DNA of 64,000 bases, taken from Castor canadensis. Its lineage: Eukaryota; Chordata; Mammalia; Rodentia; Castoridae. The DNA is taken from positions 172,257,146 through 172,321,145 of the forward strand of contig NC_133386.1 in NCBI RefSeq assembly GCF_047511655.1, read 5' to 3'. Both the position numbers and the translations under genes were made by a program. Of this stretch, positions 35,893 through 49,138 are shown piece after piece. Under the pieces are notes generated by a model that saw only the letters and a program-made list of their open reading frames with translations, searched no databases and had not been told where the DNA came from. The first letter of the stretch is position 1; the number at the start of each line of letters is the position of its first letter.

Positions 35893-36249
35893 TGTAATGG
35901 ACTGACTGCTTGTGTCCTCCCCTAAAATCCCATGTTAAAATCCTAACCCCCAATATCTTGGTATTAAGAGGTAGATTTTGGGGGAGGTGATTAGGTCATG
36001 AGGGTAGAGACCTCATAAATAAGATTAGTGTCTTTATAAAGGGAACCCAAAGAGTTCTCTGTCCTCCATGTGAGGACATAGCAAAAGGACAACCATCTCA
36101 CAACCAAGCAGCAGGCTCTACCAAACTACATACCTTCCAATGCCTTGGACTTGGACTTCTCAGCCTCTAGAATTGTGAGAAATAAATGTTTGTTGTTGAA
36201 GTCACTCAATATATGGATTCTATTGAAGCAGCCCCAACTAATTAAGACA
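35893..36249 (+). mobile_element. MLT1-like MaLR solo LTR
   Basis: This LTR begins TGTAATGGACTGACTG and ends TAATTAAGACA, keeping the TG...CA termini. Inside are 'ttaggtcatgagggtagaga' and an AATAAA (about 36,181) just after 'agaattgtgag', as in MLT1-type LTRs of the ERVL-MaLR group. No internal region follows; the next sequence is an old L1-type fragment. Confidence 0.75.
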
Positions 36250-36261
36250 GGCATAAAAATC

Positions 36262-36795
36262 AAGAGTAATTCAGACGAGAGGAACAGATGTATAAAGAAT
36301 CCAGATTATGTAGTTATCTGACTACATAAAAATACTACTTAAAAGTAACTACATCGAAAATGTTCAAGGAAATACAAGATTGAGAACTTCAGCAGAAAAC
36401 TGAAAACCTTGGAAAATAACCAAAGTAAAAATTAAAAGTGAAAAGTATAATGACAGAAATTGAAAACCCAGCAAGTTTAATAGCAAATCAAGCAGAGCTG
36501 AAGAATGTCAATAAACTGAAAGACTGCTTTAAAAAAATTCAGAATGAGTACCAAAGAAGCAGAAAAGTAAAAATGTACAGGAGCCAATGAGAAAGTAAAT
36601 AAATCAGCATCCTAGAAAGAAAGGGCAGTGCGGAACAGAAACAGTGTGCTAAGAGTTAACAGCTGAAAATCTGTCCCATACCAATGAAAGAGATCAACCT
36701 ACAGATGCACAGAGTCCCAAGCCAGATAAATAAGAAGAAACCTACACACAGACACATACGTTAAAGCAGCCAGAGTGGAGGTGGGTAGAAAAAAC
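36262..36795 (+). mobile_element. Old L1/HAL1 ORF1-region fragment
   Basis: A-rich, lysine/glutamate-type coding remains in + orientation run into 'gtcccaagccagataaataa' and 'cagacacatacgttaaagca', a layout typical of the end of old L1 or HAL1 ORF1. It is full of stops and is not coding now. Confidence 0.6.
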
Positions 36796-38164
36796 ATACC
36801 TTTAAACAATTATAGTTCTTATCTTTGACTTCAAACATTAAGAATGATTTATGATTTTATACTTTTATTGCATGTTATTTTGTTGTTGTTGTTGCTGTTT
36901 TATTTATTTTTAAGTATCAGGCCAAAGCACTTGGATCCTCTCTGTTAAGCATCTAATTCTAGCATTCAGCCTTTCATCATTTTTTTTCCTGTGTCCCATA
37001 GCCTCTGCACTCCATGGAAATCTCTTTTTTGGGATAATAAAATTTCCACACAATCATTTAAATAAATCTAGCTATCAGACTCTGGTAGAAAAAGAATGGT
37101 TTCTAGGATCAGAAAGATATAAGTTCAAATAATCATTTGATTCCTTGATGTCTAGAACAAGCACACAGTATGGGCGCTCAATAAATAATTGTTGGTGGTA
37201 AAATGGACAAAGGGTGAAAATTTATTCATTCTTCTACTTAACGAAGTAGGGTCTGGGCATTATGTAATCTAAGTTTTATTTTTCTTTTCTGTAAAACAGG
37301 ATAAATAGCACGTACCCTGATTGGGCTGTTTTGAAGAGTAATTGAAATAACACAATCTTTCCTTTTCCCTTGTTTGCCTTCATTTACAAGGCACTGACTG
37401 CCTTTAAAAAATCAATTCTCCAAATTTAATACACCTTAAGAACACCCCAGAGAGAAATCTTAATTTCTTATTATTATGTCTATTCTAGCATAATACAATA
37501 TTCCTCTCAATTTTCTGGACTTTTGGTAATGCTTATCAATGATGAGCTTCCAAAATTGTGTTGATTCAGACTTCTTGGTACCAATTATGGTATACATACA
37601 CAAAAAAACCTTAAAGCCACATTCCTATATCAAACAAATACTAGGCTTTTTTCTTTCTTCTTTCATTTTCTGTCCTTTCCAAAATCACATACTCCCTTAT
37701 GGTGCTTTTGAAGAGAATTCTGAGACTTCCTCTATCCACCCTCATCTCTCCCAGTGCAGATATCTACCTGGTGGCTCACAGACCATCAGTGTCTCATCAG
37801 AGCTGCTCTGCATGGTTAGATTTCAAAATGATCTTTTTTTGTTCCTATGTGTTCTCTTTTTTAGAAACCTTTGTACCTCCCCATTGAACAGATTCATGTT
37901 ATTTTTCTGTTTGATTTTTTCCAAGGGCTTTATGTTTCATTTTTCCTCAGTGGAATACATATTTTCAGGCAAAGCCAACTGAGAATTTAAACCATCTGCA
38001 TCTCTGGCCTGGAGGAGCATCAGTCTCCTATTTTGCAAGCAAAATATTCCATGATTAGTAATAAATAGCACATTGCCCTGTTACCTTTGGGACTCAGCCT
38101 GGGGACATAAGCACACTGAATTTAGCATGCCCCTATATGATACTACATGAACAAAAACAGTCAC

Positions 38165-38770
38165 TGGAGCTACATTTCTCTAGGATGTAGTTTCAGATAA
38201 ATATTTTTTTAAATGCTTATCTTTTTCTTTTTTCCTTGGAGCAACTTTATGAGGTGGTGCACTGTGAATCTGCTTTACAGAGGCACGTGCAACGTCTTTG
38301 TGATGGGCTCCTGTCCTGAACACTACTGGAGCCTCTCCCAGGTCCCTTCCTATCCTTTTACCAGCTGAGGGCACCCATCCTTCAACTATGTATGTGTACT
38401 TTGCTGCTGAGAGCAGGCACCTACAACCTTGGGCAGGTTTACCAGCTTGCCCAAATGGAGAACTGAAAAATACCTCAATGTTTGTTCTCCCATATCCACC
38501 CCAAGGTTGCCTGTAGTCAATGATCGATGGGTGTGAGAGTATAAAAACCCAACTCCAGTTCCTTGAGGTGTAATTTGCACTCTGTAGAATCCCCATGGGA
38601 TCAGGCTGAGTCTGAGAGTTTAGTTGAAACCACTTTCTTGATTTCTTCCCCCTACTTGTCTTGTTTTCCCAACTCCCCAGTCCGGTGAGTGCTTCCTTTA
38701 ATAATCACGTGGACCTAAATACTTGATTCGGGATCTATTTTGAGGGAGAAACTAGCCTCAGACAGCTCTT
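38165..38770. mobile_element. Possible LTR-type repeat, unidentified
   Basis: A TATA-like 'gagtataaaaaccc' lies at 38,537-38,550, followed by 'ggtgtaatttgcactctg' and, about 200 bases on, an end-like 'actagcctcagaca'. These suggest an old LTR in + orientation, but I cannot name a family. An uninterrupted 138-codon frame runs on the minus strand across 38,180-38,596. The peptide is basic near its end and I do not recognise it. Confidence 0.35.
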
Positions 38771-39972
38771 CTGTTTTCTTAGCCCTGGGCATCAGGCCCT
38801 CTCATGTCTTCCCTCATGGTCCTGCTGAGAGTGATGAGATCCCAGAGAGGCCTGGACATTGAGCCCTGATACCTTTCAGCACTCCTGGGTGGTGAGGGAA
38901 TCTTAAAGAGGATCATCGGCAGGTCTAGAGGTCACATCTTTGCGAGAGGGTCCAGACTCCATTGATACTCAGGCTCCAGGCCAGCCTCACTCCAGTCAAG
39001 CTCTCTTACTTGAAGGGATTAGGTAATGTAATCTAGACAGTAGGATTCCTCAAACTGAACAGGGTCCAGAGAATCTACCTTGAAAGGATTTTCCCCTATG
39101 ATTTGATGTTGTCTATGTAACATGATTCTTTTTATAATCCTGGAGCATCAAGGAAGCCCAGCAATGACTGTGACTGATTTTCCACAAGACTGAATTATGG
39201 GTCTTAGAGTTGGATCTAAGTTGATTTCAAGCAAATGAAGTTATACCTTTATCTCCCCTATCTGACTGGTATAGTAAGGGTCACAGTGGATAAAAGATAC
39301 TGAGATGAGTAGGTCCAGAGGTCTGTAAGAAGTGAACATGACAGTGGAGACATCAGGGAGCATGCCAGGACCACACGGGATGCCTTCAGGAAAAGTGGTT
39401 CTTTGGGGCACACTAGTAACACCTCTTTCCTGTGACCTCTGGTCAAATCAGTAATACTGAATGTGAACGAAAGAAAGTCCACACTCTTTGTATCTAACCT
39501 AGAAAGTAGACTGGCTTCTTCATCCCCTGGTAATCACAAAACCCAGGACAAGATCTCAGCTATGCAAAGACAGCAGACCAGTTTATGTCCCCAGGCCAGC
39601 TCCCTTATATGGCTATCCACTAGTATCTTCTCACCCACAAAAGTAATATATTTTCTGAATCCACTTAGAATTTTATATGATGCACAAAACTCCCATGAAT
39701 AGTTGTCTTTTCCTTTTATTTAGGTCTTCAAAATGTAAGTTCAAATTTGGAGACAAGAGCTATAAAAAGTCCCCGGGGAACCAAACAATCTACTTTGTGT
39801 TCTTTCTGGAAGTCCAGCATGCCGTCTTGCAGAGAAGGACTGAGGAGGACAAGTGAATTCATTTTCTTTCACCCTCTCATGTTTGATAGATGTCCTTCTA
39901 TGCCTGAAAGAAGGCATCAGCATATGTTTTTCTGTATCTTTAATGTGAAATTTTTCATTTAAACTAAGAAAT

Positions 39973-40062
39973 AGGTGCTAGAGAGTACCTGCCTAGTAAG
40001 TATGAGGCCATGAGTTCAATCCCTAGTACCACCAAAAACAAACAACAACAATAACAAAAACC
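39973..40062 (+). mobile_element. 5'-truncated ID-like SINE
   Basis: The right-half pattern 'cctgcctagtaagtatgagg' and TGAGTTCAATCCC are followed by an AAC-rich tail. The first 10-15 bases of the usual element are missing. Confidence 0.8.
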
Positions 40063-40215
40063 CATGAAAACCTTCAAAAACAGAAGTGATGTCATTCAGG
40101 CCTATTCCACTAAGAGACTTAAACCATCTCCAGGCTCTCCTCAGCCTCACTTAGGCACATAGGCACTTACAAACAAAAACGGTTTAGGGCTTTCTTGTAA
40201 GTACTTAGTCCCTTC

Positions 40216-40430
40216 CTTATTGGTGGGACTGGGGTTTGAAGACAGCACTTCACAATTGCAATGCAGACACTCTACCTCTTGAGCCATGCCTCCAGTCCAT
40301 TTGACTCTGGTTATTTTGGAGATGGAGTGTCATGAACTATTTGCCCCTGCTGGCCTCAAACCACAATCCTCCCAATCTCAGCCTCCCAAGTAACCAGGAT
40401 TACAGGCTTGAGCCACTGGAACCTAGCATC
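40216..40430 (-). mobile_element. Composite B1/ID-like SINE
   Basis: On the minus strand it begins with 'tagGTTCCAGTGGCTCAAGC' and 'tgtaatcctggttacttggg', and ends in the ID-like half ahead of 'cagtcccacc'. The B1-like and ID-like halves are both recognisable, moderately diverged. Confidence 0.85.
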
Positions 40431-41737
40431 CTGGGCCATATTTTTACCAAACAAAATCTTTCTCAATAAAATTTTAGTAGTTCAACTTTAAGGCACATTG
40501 CTTATAAGAAACACAGCTTTGCTTCCTTGGGCTAACTTGACCCATGGTGACACAGAACAAGAGAAAAAGAGAGTGAGGGTGAGAGAATAAATGTATAATT
40601 ATTTTTCATTTGCAACGGTTCACCCTCAGTGACTGTAAAAAAACTTTTGGTGGTAGCCAGCTTGCATTGATGACCAGTTTGCTGTGCTACTTCACAGAAA
40701 TTCAAACTAAGTTTTTTTCTTTTCAGTTCAAGTTTTAACACTCTTTCAGCCGTCTCCACCACCACCACCCTCATCATTCTAGGAAAGATGAATTCAACAG
40801 CACTTCTTCAAATTAATTTAAAAATCTTAATTTTTGTTTTCCTCAAAACCCATTATTTACAAATGGGCTCAGAGTCTAGGACCAAACTTTTAGTCACATG
40901 ACCAGTGCCTTTCTTAGCTTTGCTTCTGAATCAGAAGAAATAAAGGTAACTATGGGGCCTTACGTGAATTTGAATACTATATGGGGTCTCAGTCAATACA
41001 TGATAATGGCAGAAGTTGACTGTACTCTGGGATGCAACAAAGACCCCATCAAGTGTGATTGTGACAGAACTGAGTTGATACCACTTGGCCTGCTGTGGAG
41101 TCTGAAGGAAAGCCTCTTACTCTACAGATAGGAAGCCAGGTGAAATGAAACCAGATTCTAGTTCAGATGCTTCTGCTGAGAATTAGCCATTTGGAACTTG
41201 TTGAAATTGGAGTTCTCAATGTTATTTATCACATTTGTGCTCTCCCTGACACACTAGACAGAGATCACCACTTGACCAGGGCATATGTTGGAGTAAATGT
41301 GGCAAGACTAGTGCAGCAGACACACAAGTTCAAGATAAGACCTTGAGAGATACTTCTTTATGACAGAAGCAACATGTTCCCATCCCTGTCTGGAAAATGC
41401 TAGATGACAAAATTTGAACAAAACTTTAAGAAGATCCCAAGTCCCTTGGGAGATAATGTTGACCCTCTCCAAAAATATTGCTGTAGTCTCACTCCACGAC
41501 TATGACCCCACCCTAAAAAGGACTGAGTTGGCTGTTATGCACAGAGAAGAGCAAAAGAGTGTGTGTGTGTATTTGTAGGATATAAATTCTTGGGACTAAC
41601 ACTACTTTTTTTAAATCAACAATACATATGATTCATATTTTGAATAGCTTCCAAATAATGCAACCCTAAAATATTCAGCATTGATCAAAGCCTTATCTAA
41701 TATTTTAGAGAAATATCCAAATAGTGATCTTGCTTAC

Positions 41738-42266
<529 letters not shown>

Positions 42267-44152
42267 GAGCTCTAGAGCCGAGTCAGTTTTAACCCTATTA
42301 AGTTAGCCCTTCAAGCCATACTTTCATGTTGTGTCTGAGATTGGGTTCTCTTGGAAACAGCCCATGAGGCAAAGTTTTGAGTATAAGCAGGTTATTTAAG
42401 TGGCAACCCCAGGAAGGACCAACAGTATAATAGGAGAAATAAGACAGGGAATTGTGTAATATGCTATCGATCAAGTTACCACCCTGGGCCACTGAAGCTC
42501 AACGCAATTTAGCAACTTTGGGAAAATCCAACATGCCTCACTGTTATCCCAATCAAAGTCAAAGAACATAAGTTACTACCTAGCAAATACCCAAATACCA
42601 TTAGTCATTGACTAAATGATAATGGGACAAAAAACAGTTCCTCACACCTCCAGGCTGCCCACATGTGGGAGCCAGGAAGTCCTCACAGCCAGAGGAAACT
42701 CTCAGGCAGGGTTGAAAGAACATGAGGTTGGAAGCCAGTTGGGCTGGCATGCACAGAAGTGGTGAGCACATAGATAAGTTCAGCTACCTTTTTTGATGTT
42801 GTTGCTCAGGAGCTGAGGAAGGAGCTAGTCTTTAGAAATAATTGATATTAAAATGTTAACATTTCTATAATTTAGAAAAGTGAAATGCGCATTTCCCGGA
42901 ACCCATCCTTAGATACAGAGAAGAAAGGAGCAGGAGTTAGATTAAATCAACAATGTTTGCATCGTCCCCATACAGACTTGTGTTCACTTTCTTTCCATCC
43001 CAAGTCATAGTCTTCTTTTTTTTTTATTGTTCTTGTTCTGCTTCTAAATTATAGTAACTTAATTATTGTTATTTGTATCCTCTTCAATTTCAGGAATGGT
43101 TTGTAGTGATTTACAAAATTATGCATAAAAAGGATACTTTCTTTTGGCAAACTTTATGTTAATGGAGTATTTACAAAAGTCAGATAACTAACTGAGCAAA
43201 AAATGTAAGTCAGGGTGTGATTCTGCCTCTTTAGGAAGAGCTGAATTTCAGAGTTGTAAGAAGGTCTGAGAGCTACAGGAAAGGAAATAGGTCCAAAGTC
43301 AATGACGTCCATCACCCCACGATGTAGCTGGTGATGAGAGCTTGTCACTCTCAGTTCTTCGCACACACTTGGTGTCCATCCATTCTCACTCATCACCAAA
43401 ATCAAGGAAACAACTTGTGACAGAATTTTGGTTCTGTTTGGAAAAGGAATTAACTTTCTCACTGGGGCTTTGTTCATGTTGGAAACCCTACTTAACACAA
43501 AGCCAACACTCAGAGACAACCATCCAATAGCCTCTTATCTCTTCCTCTCTTTTTTCCTGTTCAGCTTATATTTCAGTTTGGTGCTTTTGGACCAAACCAA
43601 AAATTTTTTGCACCCATGAAGGTCTTCACCAACCAGGAATAATGACACCAGATGATGGTGTAATCCTCACTGAAATCTCTTTTTATCCCTTTCCAGCTGA
43701 TGGCACCCTGCCTCCCTGATGTTCTCCAGCCCTCTGCGGTGTGAACGAGACACTATCCGTGTGAAATTATGCTTGCATTGCACACACTGCTATTTATTCA
43801 TCCAGCAGCAATTTGGAGGCTGAGCTTTACAATTAGCTATTTGATCTTAATCAGTTTTGTCTTGGGCCTCTGGGACACCTTGTCTTTCAAACACCACTTT
43901 TCCGGTGTTTGGACAGCCTGTTTAATTAGATGACTGAAACAGCTTGTGCCTAAGAGACAGGTTAACTTTGACAATTTTTCAGAAAGTCCTGGTCATTTTA
44001 TTTCTTGTTCACAATCAGCCTGGCATATCTGCATTTGATAGAATAGATGGGTAACGTATGTAAGTGTGAGAACTTAGCTATTCTCTGCCTATGAAATTTG
44101 CTGGTAATAACAGTCTTCTTGGGGTTTCCTCAAATCTCAGGTTTCTTTTGAA

Positions 44153-44359
44153 TTTTTTTTTTTTTTTTTTTTTGTGGTACTGGGGTTTGAACTCAGGGCC
44201 TACACCTCGAACCACTCCACCAGTCCTTTCTTTGTGATGAGCTTTTTTCGAGATAAGGTCTCGTGAGCTATTTGTCCAGATTGACTTCGAATCTAGATCC
44301 TCCTGATCTCTTGTCTCCTAAGTAGCTAGGATTGTAGACATGAACCACTGGCACCCAGC
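44153..44359 (-). mobile_element. Composite B1/ID-like SINE
   Basis: A 21-base T run (the antisense A tail) is followed by GTGGTACTGGGGTTTGAACT, the ID-like end, and then the B1-like half ending GGTGCCAGTGG. Similar sequence, CAAATCTCAG, occurs on both flanks (44,131-44,140 and from 44,359), suggesting an imperfect target duplication. Confidence 0.88.
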
Positions 44360-44614
44360 AAATCTCAGAAGGTTTCTGAATGAGCTCCAGCATGGGGAAT
44401 AACTCTAAACTACTGGGGGAGGTGTTCACCCATTGATAGTCAAACAAGTTTTTGATACGTAAACATGCTCACTGTAAGAATGGCCTGAGCCAGGCAATTC
44501 TGTTGTTTAGCTTTTGGGATGAAGAGACTGTCCTTGTAGGAGGAGCCTACAAGGTGCTGACCACCTTGGAGTTCTAGGAGATTCTGCTCAGTACCTGGCA
44601 TACCAGAAGTATTT

Positions 44615-44704
44615 AGTGCCAGGTTGGGTGGCAGGAGGACTGCAAGTTTAAGGTCAGCCTGGGCTACAACAGCAAGACCCTGCCTCAAAAAAACAAATTA
44701 ACAA
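44615..44704 (+). mobile_element. B1-like SINE fragment
   Basis: The right part of a B1 element is visible: 'aggtcagcctgggctacaac' then 'agaccctgcctcaaaaaaac'. The 5' part is truncated or diverged. Confidence 0.7.
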
Positions 44705-44902
44705 AAGCACTTTCAAATCCTCATCACTACTACCAGCACTACCAAAAGCCTTCCAATAGAAAGTTGTTGTCAAGAACCTTACAACATGTGACTATCTCCT
44801 CTGCACTAAGGAAGAGTTAAGATTAGGACTATTTATGGCTACGCTCTATAGCCCTGCTTTATTTCCCCAATGCCTGCTCTTAATGGTCACTCAAGAACAT
44901 CT

Positions 44903-45121
44903 GGCTGCCAGACACCATTGTCCCACACCTGTAATCCTACCTACTCAAGAGGCAGAAATCAGGAGGATTGTGGTTCAAAGCCAGTCCAAAATAGTTCTTG
45001 AGATCCCATCTCAAAAATACTCAACACAAAAAAAGGGCTGGTGGAGTGGCTCAAGCAGTAGAGTGCCTGCCTTACAAGCACAAGGCCCTGAGTTCAAACC
45101 CTAGTACTGCCAAAAAAAAAA
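44903..45121 (+). mobile_element. Composite B1/ID-like SINE
   Basis: The left B1-like half ('cacctgtaatcctacctact') is joined by an A-rich linker to a well-preserved ID-like half that begins GGGCTGGTGGAGTGGCTCAA, contains GAGTTCAAACCC and ends in an A tail. This copy shows the dimer organisation most clearly. Confidence 0.9.
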
Positions 45122-45242
45122 TGTTTAGATGGATAAATCTATAAAGTAGAAATGATCAAAGTACCTATCACATGAGATGAGGACACAGTGACATAGATAA
45201 TGTCACATGAAGCAAGGAGCCTGGCCTTCATTAAGAATAAGG

Positions 45243-45350
45243 AAGCAGGGTGCAGTGGTGCATGCATGGAATTCTGGGACTCAGGAGGCTGGAGCAGAAG
45301 GATCCGACTGGGCTGTGTAGCAACATAGTGTCTCCCCCAAAAAAATAAAA
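45243..45350 (+). mobile_element. B1-like SINE monomer
   Basis: A 'gcagggtgcagtggtgcatg' start, 'gggactcaggaggctggagc' centre and 'gtgtctcccccaaaaaaata' end identify a B1-type element without an ID-like partner. Confidence 0.7.
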
Positions 45351-47064
45351 GAATAGAGAGAATAATAACTATTACTATTTTTAGTATTCAAGACATTCTT
45401 GAATGCCTTGAATTTTGCAAAGAGGAAACTTCCATTTTCTGGAGTCGGCGAGGGTAAGAAATGCCCACAAGGCTCTGTGTCCTCTGCCAAAAAGTTGGGG
45501 TTCATCCCAGGGCCATGATGGCTAGGATGTTGTTTCCATCAGAAGCTAATTCTGCCACGCTCTCACTGTTGTACACCTGCGTCCTGTTGCCCTGTTCTCA
45601 GTGGGCACACAGCCCATCCCAGCCCTAATAAGTTACCACGTAGGCCAAGACCCAAATAAAATCTATCCCATGCATTAAGTCCTGCCTTGAGAACCTCATC
45701 TGCCACAGCAAAAGCCAAGAGGGCCTGGACCAGCAGCAGGCAGATGGATGTAAACCCTGAGTAGCACAACAGTGGTCCTGGCCCTTCTGCACTGTGAGGT
45801 CCTCCATTCCACATTTTGGAGGTGATTAGACTGGAGAATACTTTACATAGCCTCATCTGTCTTCTCATTATTTGTAAGAAATGTTGTCCATAACAAATGA
45901 ATCTCTGGCTAGAAAAACCACATCCTTTACGTGACAACTCCACATATCTTTTCCTGCTTGAAATAGCAATAGATTGATCAAGAGGCCACAGGGCTCATGA
46001 CACTTGACAGAGTTCATGCTAAGATGTCCCATGTCTATAAAGATTCAGTCTGACCCAACAAGGATTGATCGAAATGAAAAGAACAATTTTCCTCTTTCAC
46101 ACACACACATACACCTTAATAACTATACAAAGGCAGCTTCTACTATGTTCAGTGATGGTGACAGATTTTTTTTTTTTTGGATTCAAATCCAAATGAATGG
46201 CTTAATCTAAATATAGTAAGCAGGATCTCAGAGATTTGCCTCCATGTCCAGAAGGGTGAATAGACAGGAAGACCAGGTAATGTGTGGGAAGTGAGCATTC
46301 TCTTGGAACTGCACCTGGAACTTGAGCTCCTCCTGGAACTCCACCAGTCTCTGAAGGCACTGGGTTACTAAGTGCTTGTGGATTCTTGGGACTGATCTTC
46401 ATGGGATTACGCCTATAATGCTCACACCCTCTTAAGCCAGATTCTTTGTTTTCTTTTGTTTTCTTACCAGCTCTCGCTAACAAAATACAAAAATTATGCT
46501 TTACAGCTACGTCTACAAAATGACCACTAAGGAGCAGAGACCTAGCACACCATCTATCAAATGAGTGACTAGTGAAACCCTGTGAAAAAAAAGGAATGCT
46601 GACCAGATAATGGGATGCTTTGGGCAACCTTATCTTGGGCATCCAAATCCACTTACTCCATGACATTGCTCTGTGTATCATTTCTGAGAGTCCCTCTCCA
46701 CTCTGTCCTGGCTATAAAGGGTCCCCATTCATCACACTCAATGTTGTCTCCTGGGACCCAGGATTTCTTTATGACAATGACAGTGGCAACATCTACTTGT
46801 CCTTATAAAACCAACTCTTTCTTCTTAGTATACTGACTCAGTGGTGACAATACTTAGGGTCCAGCAATGTCATGGGAGGGTCAGCTCACAGGGCAAACTT
46901 AGACAGTCTTAGAGAATTTCCTTAAACCCTGGGACCCTGAGATAGATTTGTCATAATCATCACTTTGTAGGACTAGTTCTATTGTCCTAATGCATTCTCT
47001 GGAGAATCCTTTGTTTTAAGTGGCCATAATGTGAGACCAGAAGCAGTAATAAAAATAATAATAA

Positions 47065-47290
47065 TGGCTCCTCAGATATAGAAAGACAAGTACTACATGT
47101 TTTCTCTCATACATGGAAACTAAAAAAAAAAAAAAAATGCCCAAAAGTAGAAGATGATCTTAATTGTTAGAGAACTATTAGGGACTGGGAAGAGGGTCAG
47201 AGGGAGGAGGGAGCAATGGGAGGAAAAGGAATGGATAGAAGAAGGGCAAATGGGCCTGATCAATGTACTGCTATGCATCTATAGAAATTT
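47065..47290 (+). mobile_element. L1 3'-end fragment
   Basis: The segment 'agaaagacaagtactacatg' then 'tttctctcatacatggaaac' corresponds to the last codons and start of the 3' UTR of L1 ORF2. It is followed by an A run and a G-rich 'agggtcagagggaggagg' patch. It is short and non-coding. Confidence 0.65.
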
Positions 47291-47298
47291 CTACAATT

Positions 47299-47506
47299 AG
47301 CTGGGCATGGTGTTACACACCTATAATCCCAGCTGCTTGAGAAGTAAAGGCAGGAGGATCATGGGATTGAGGCCAGTCTGAGCAAAAACAAAACACACAC
47401 CACACACACACACACAAAAGGGCTGGGGGTGATGGCTCTAGTGGTAGAACATTTACCTAGCAAGTATGACGCCCTGAGTTCAATTCCCAGGACCACAAAG
47501 AAAAAG
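47299..47506 (+). mobile_element. Composite B1/ID-like SINE
   Basis: B1-like half ('gctgggcatggtgttacaca', 'tataatcccagctgcttgag'), a (CA)n-rich linker, then an ID-like half ending 'ggaccacaaagaaaaag'. An 8-base direct repeat, TACAATTA, flanks it approximately (about 47,292-47,299 and 47,507-47,514). It sits just after an L1 3' fragment. Confidence 0.88.
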
Positions 47507-47639
47507 TACAATTAATACACATTAATAGTTATAACAAAAAAAGAATAACAGTTCTTTATTACTCAACTCAGCCTTATGTAAATCATTATACCCAATCTCC
47601 AAAAAAAGCCCTGAAAGCTATCTGGTGCTATTTTTCTGG

Positions 47640-47750
47640 ACTTTATAACTGGGGGAAACAGAGGATCACAGAAGTTAAGTGATTTGTTCAAGGCCGTGGA
47701 GCTGTTAAATTGCAGACTCGGTGTCAGTCCAAGGTTGTCCTGATCACAGA
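47640..47750 (+). mobile_element. MIR SINE remnant
   Basis: The layout 'actgggggaaacagaggatc', 'gttaagtgatttgttcaagg' identifies a MIR-class fragment in + orientation. Confidence 0.6.
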
Positions 47751-48924
47751 TGCTAAGTTCTTCACCCTGAACAAAGATGCACCTGTCTTCCATGTGGAAG
47801 GGTAAGAGAGATATTTGGAACTGAGAAAAAGTAATTCCATTTTTAAACACCACACCTGAGAGATATTAGCACAATTTGTACTAATCCTGAGCTCACAGCA
47901 TATATTTTATCTATCTGTGATGAGAGAGGTGATTGCTGCCCAGTAGGGGGTCCCCTGCATTCTCACTGGTATCCGCATTAATGTCTCCATGAAAACCCCA
48001 GAGTTCTACGCTTATTCTGATGAGAAACACGGTTGGTCCTTTGAAGCTCAAGTATAAAGTGTGCCTCTCATCCTGGCTCTTTTCTTCCCATTCTTTGGGG
48101 CAGGCCAGTGGGAAACCTTCTGAAGCTCCAAAACCCAAATGAATCCAGAGTCACCATTTTTCTTTAATTGGTGGAGACCTGTTTGTTTTGTTCCAGGCAC
48201 GTCAGAGCCTGCAATATGCACATTGTGCCCCAAGATTTAGCCGGTTTCATCGCCCCTCATTGGCATGCAGAGAGGAAGCCCCAGTTCTGTCAACTGGGCC
48301 AGAGGAACAAAAGCAACATGGAAATTGGAGCAGGCCATGAATCCCTCACTCTCCACTTTTTCAAAACAAGATTCTGACCATTTACTCAAGGACTTATTTT
48401 GTCCTTGTGTTCCATACAAAGAAACAGGAAACTTCAGAGGAAAAAAGGGGCCCTGGTTTCTTACATGGTGGCCCAGAGAGGCTGGAGGTGGCAAAAGGTG
48501 TTGGCAGGAGGCTGGCTTGGCCTCGTGGCTGAGGAGGGGCCACTCCCCTTGTTGAGCTTCTGAGGAGGTCACTCAAGAGCAGAGGAAAGTTTTTCTTCCT
48601 TAGGAAACAATTTCAGGAAGGTGAGGCCTAGAGACATTAGTTCTTGATAACTGTCCTCTTGTGGGACTCTCACACCCTCTTGACCACTGGAACTAAGCCA
48701 AAACTTGCCAACTGTTTCTTGTTCTTTATCTATCATCTCAGAAAGTCTCCCTAAGAAGTCTCTCTTCAGACATATGGATTTCCTTTGAAAACAAATTCAT
48801 TTCCAGTTTGACAAAAAATAGACTTTAGTTTCTAAAATGTAGGCTCCAATTCTTATTTTGAAGACTGGTGTTTATATTAAATGGTTCATCTTGTATCTTG
48901 GTAAAATGTTTTAGTGACCTTTTT

Positions 48925-49138
48925 GGCAAAAGCTCTCAAAAGCTTAAGTGCGTCTACCCTTTGAACCAACAGTTCAACATCTAGGAAATCATCCTACAAA
49001 AATATCTCTGCATGTAAACAAAAAATACATAAGGATAATTATTGCAGCCTCTTGATAATAGCAAAAATATTGAAAACAGTATCAAGTACATCTTAAAGAA
49101 TTGGGTAATTATACATTCATCCATAGAATAGAATACTA
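48925..49138 (+). mobile_element. Old L1 ORF2 3' fragment
   Basis: The stretch contains the C-terminal ORF2/3'-end layout: 'gaaccaacagttcaacatct', 'attattgcagcctcttgata', 'atagaatagaatactaagca'. It is ancient and was later split by a SINE at 49,153-49,456. Confidence 0.65.

Noticed and set aside
46202..46681. A 159-codon minus-strand open frame in a PAMR1 intron
   Set aside because: No recognisable domain; a second frame across 46,210-46,400 looks equally protein-like and there is no start or splice context. I regard it as chance.
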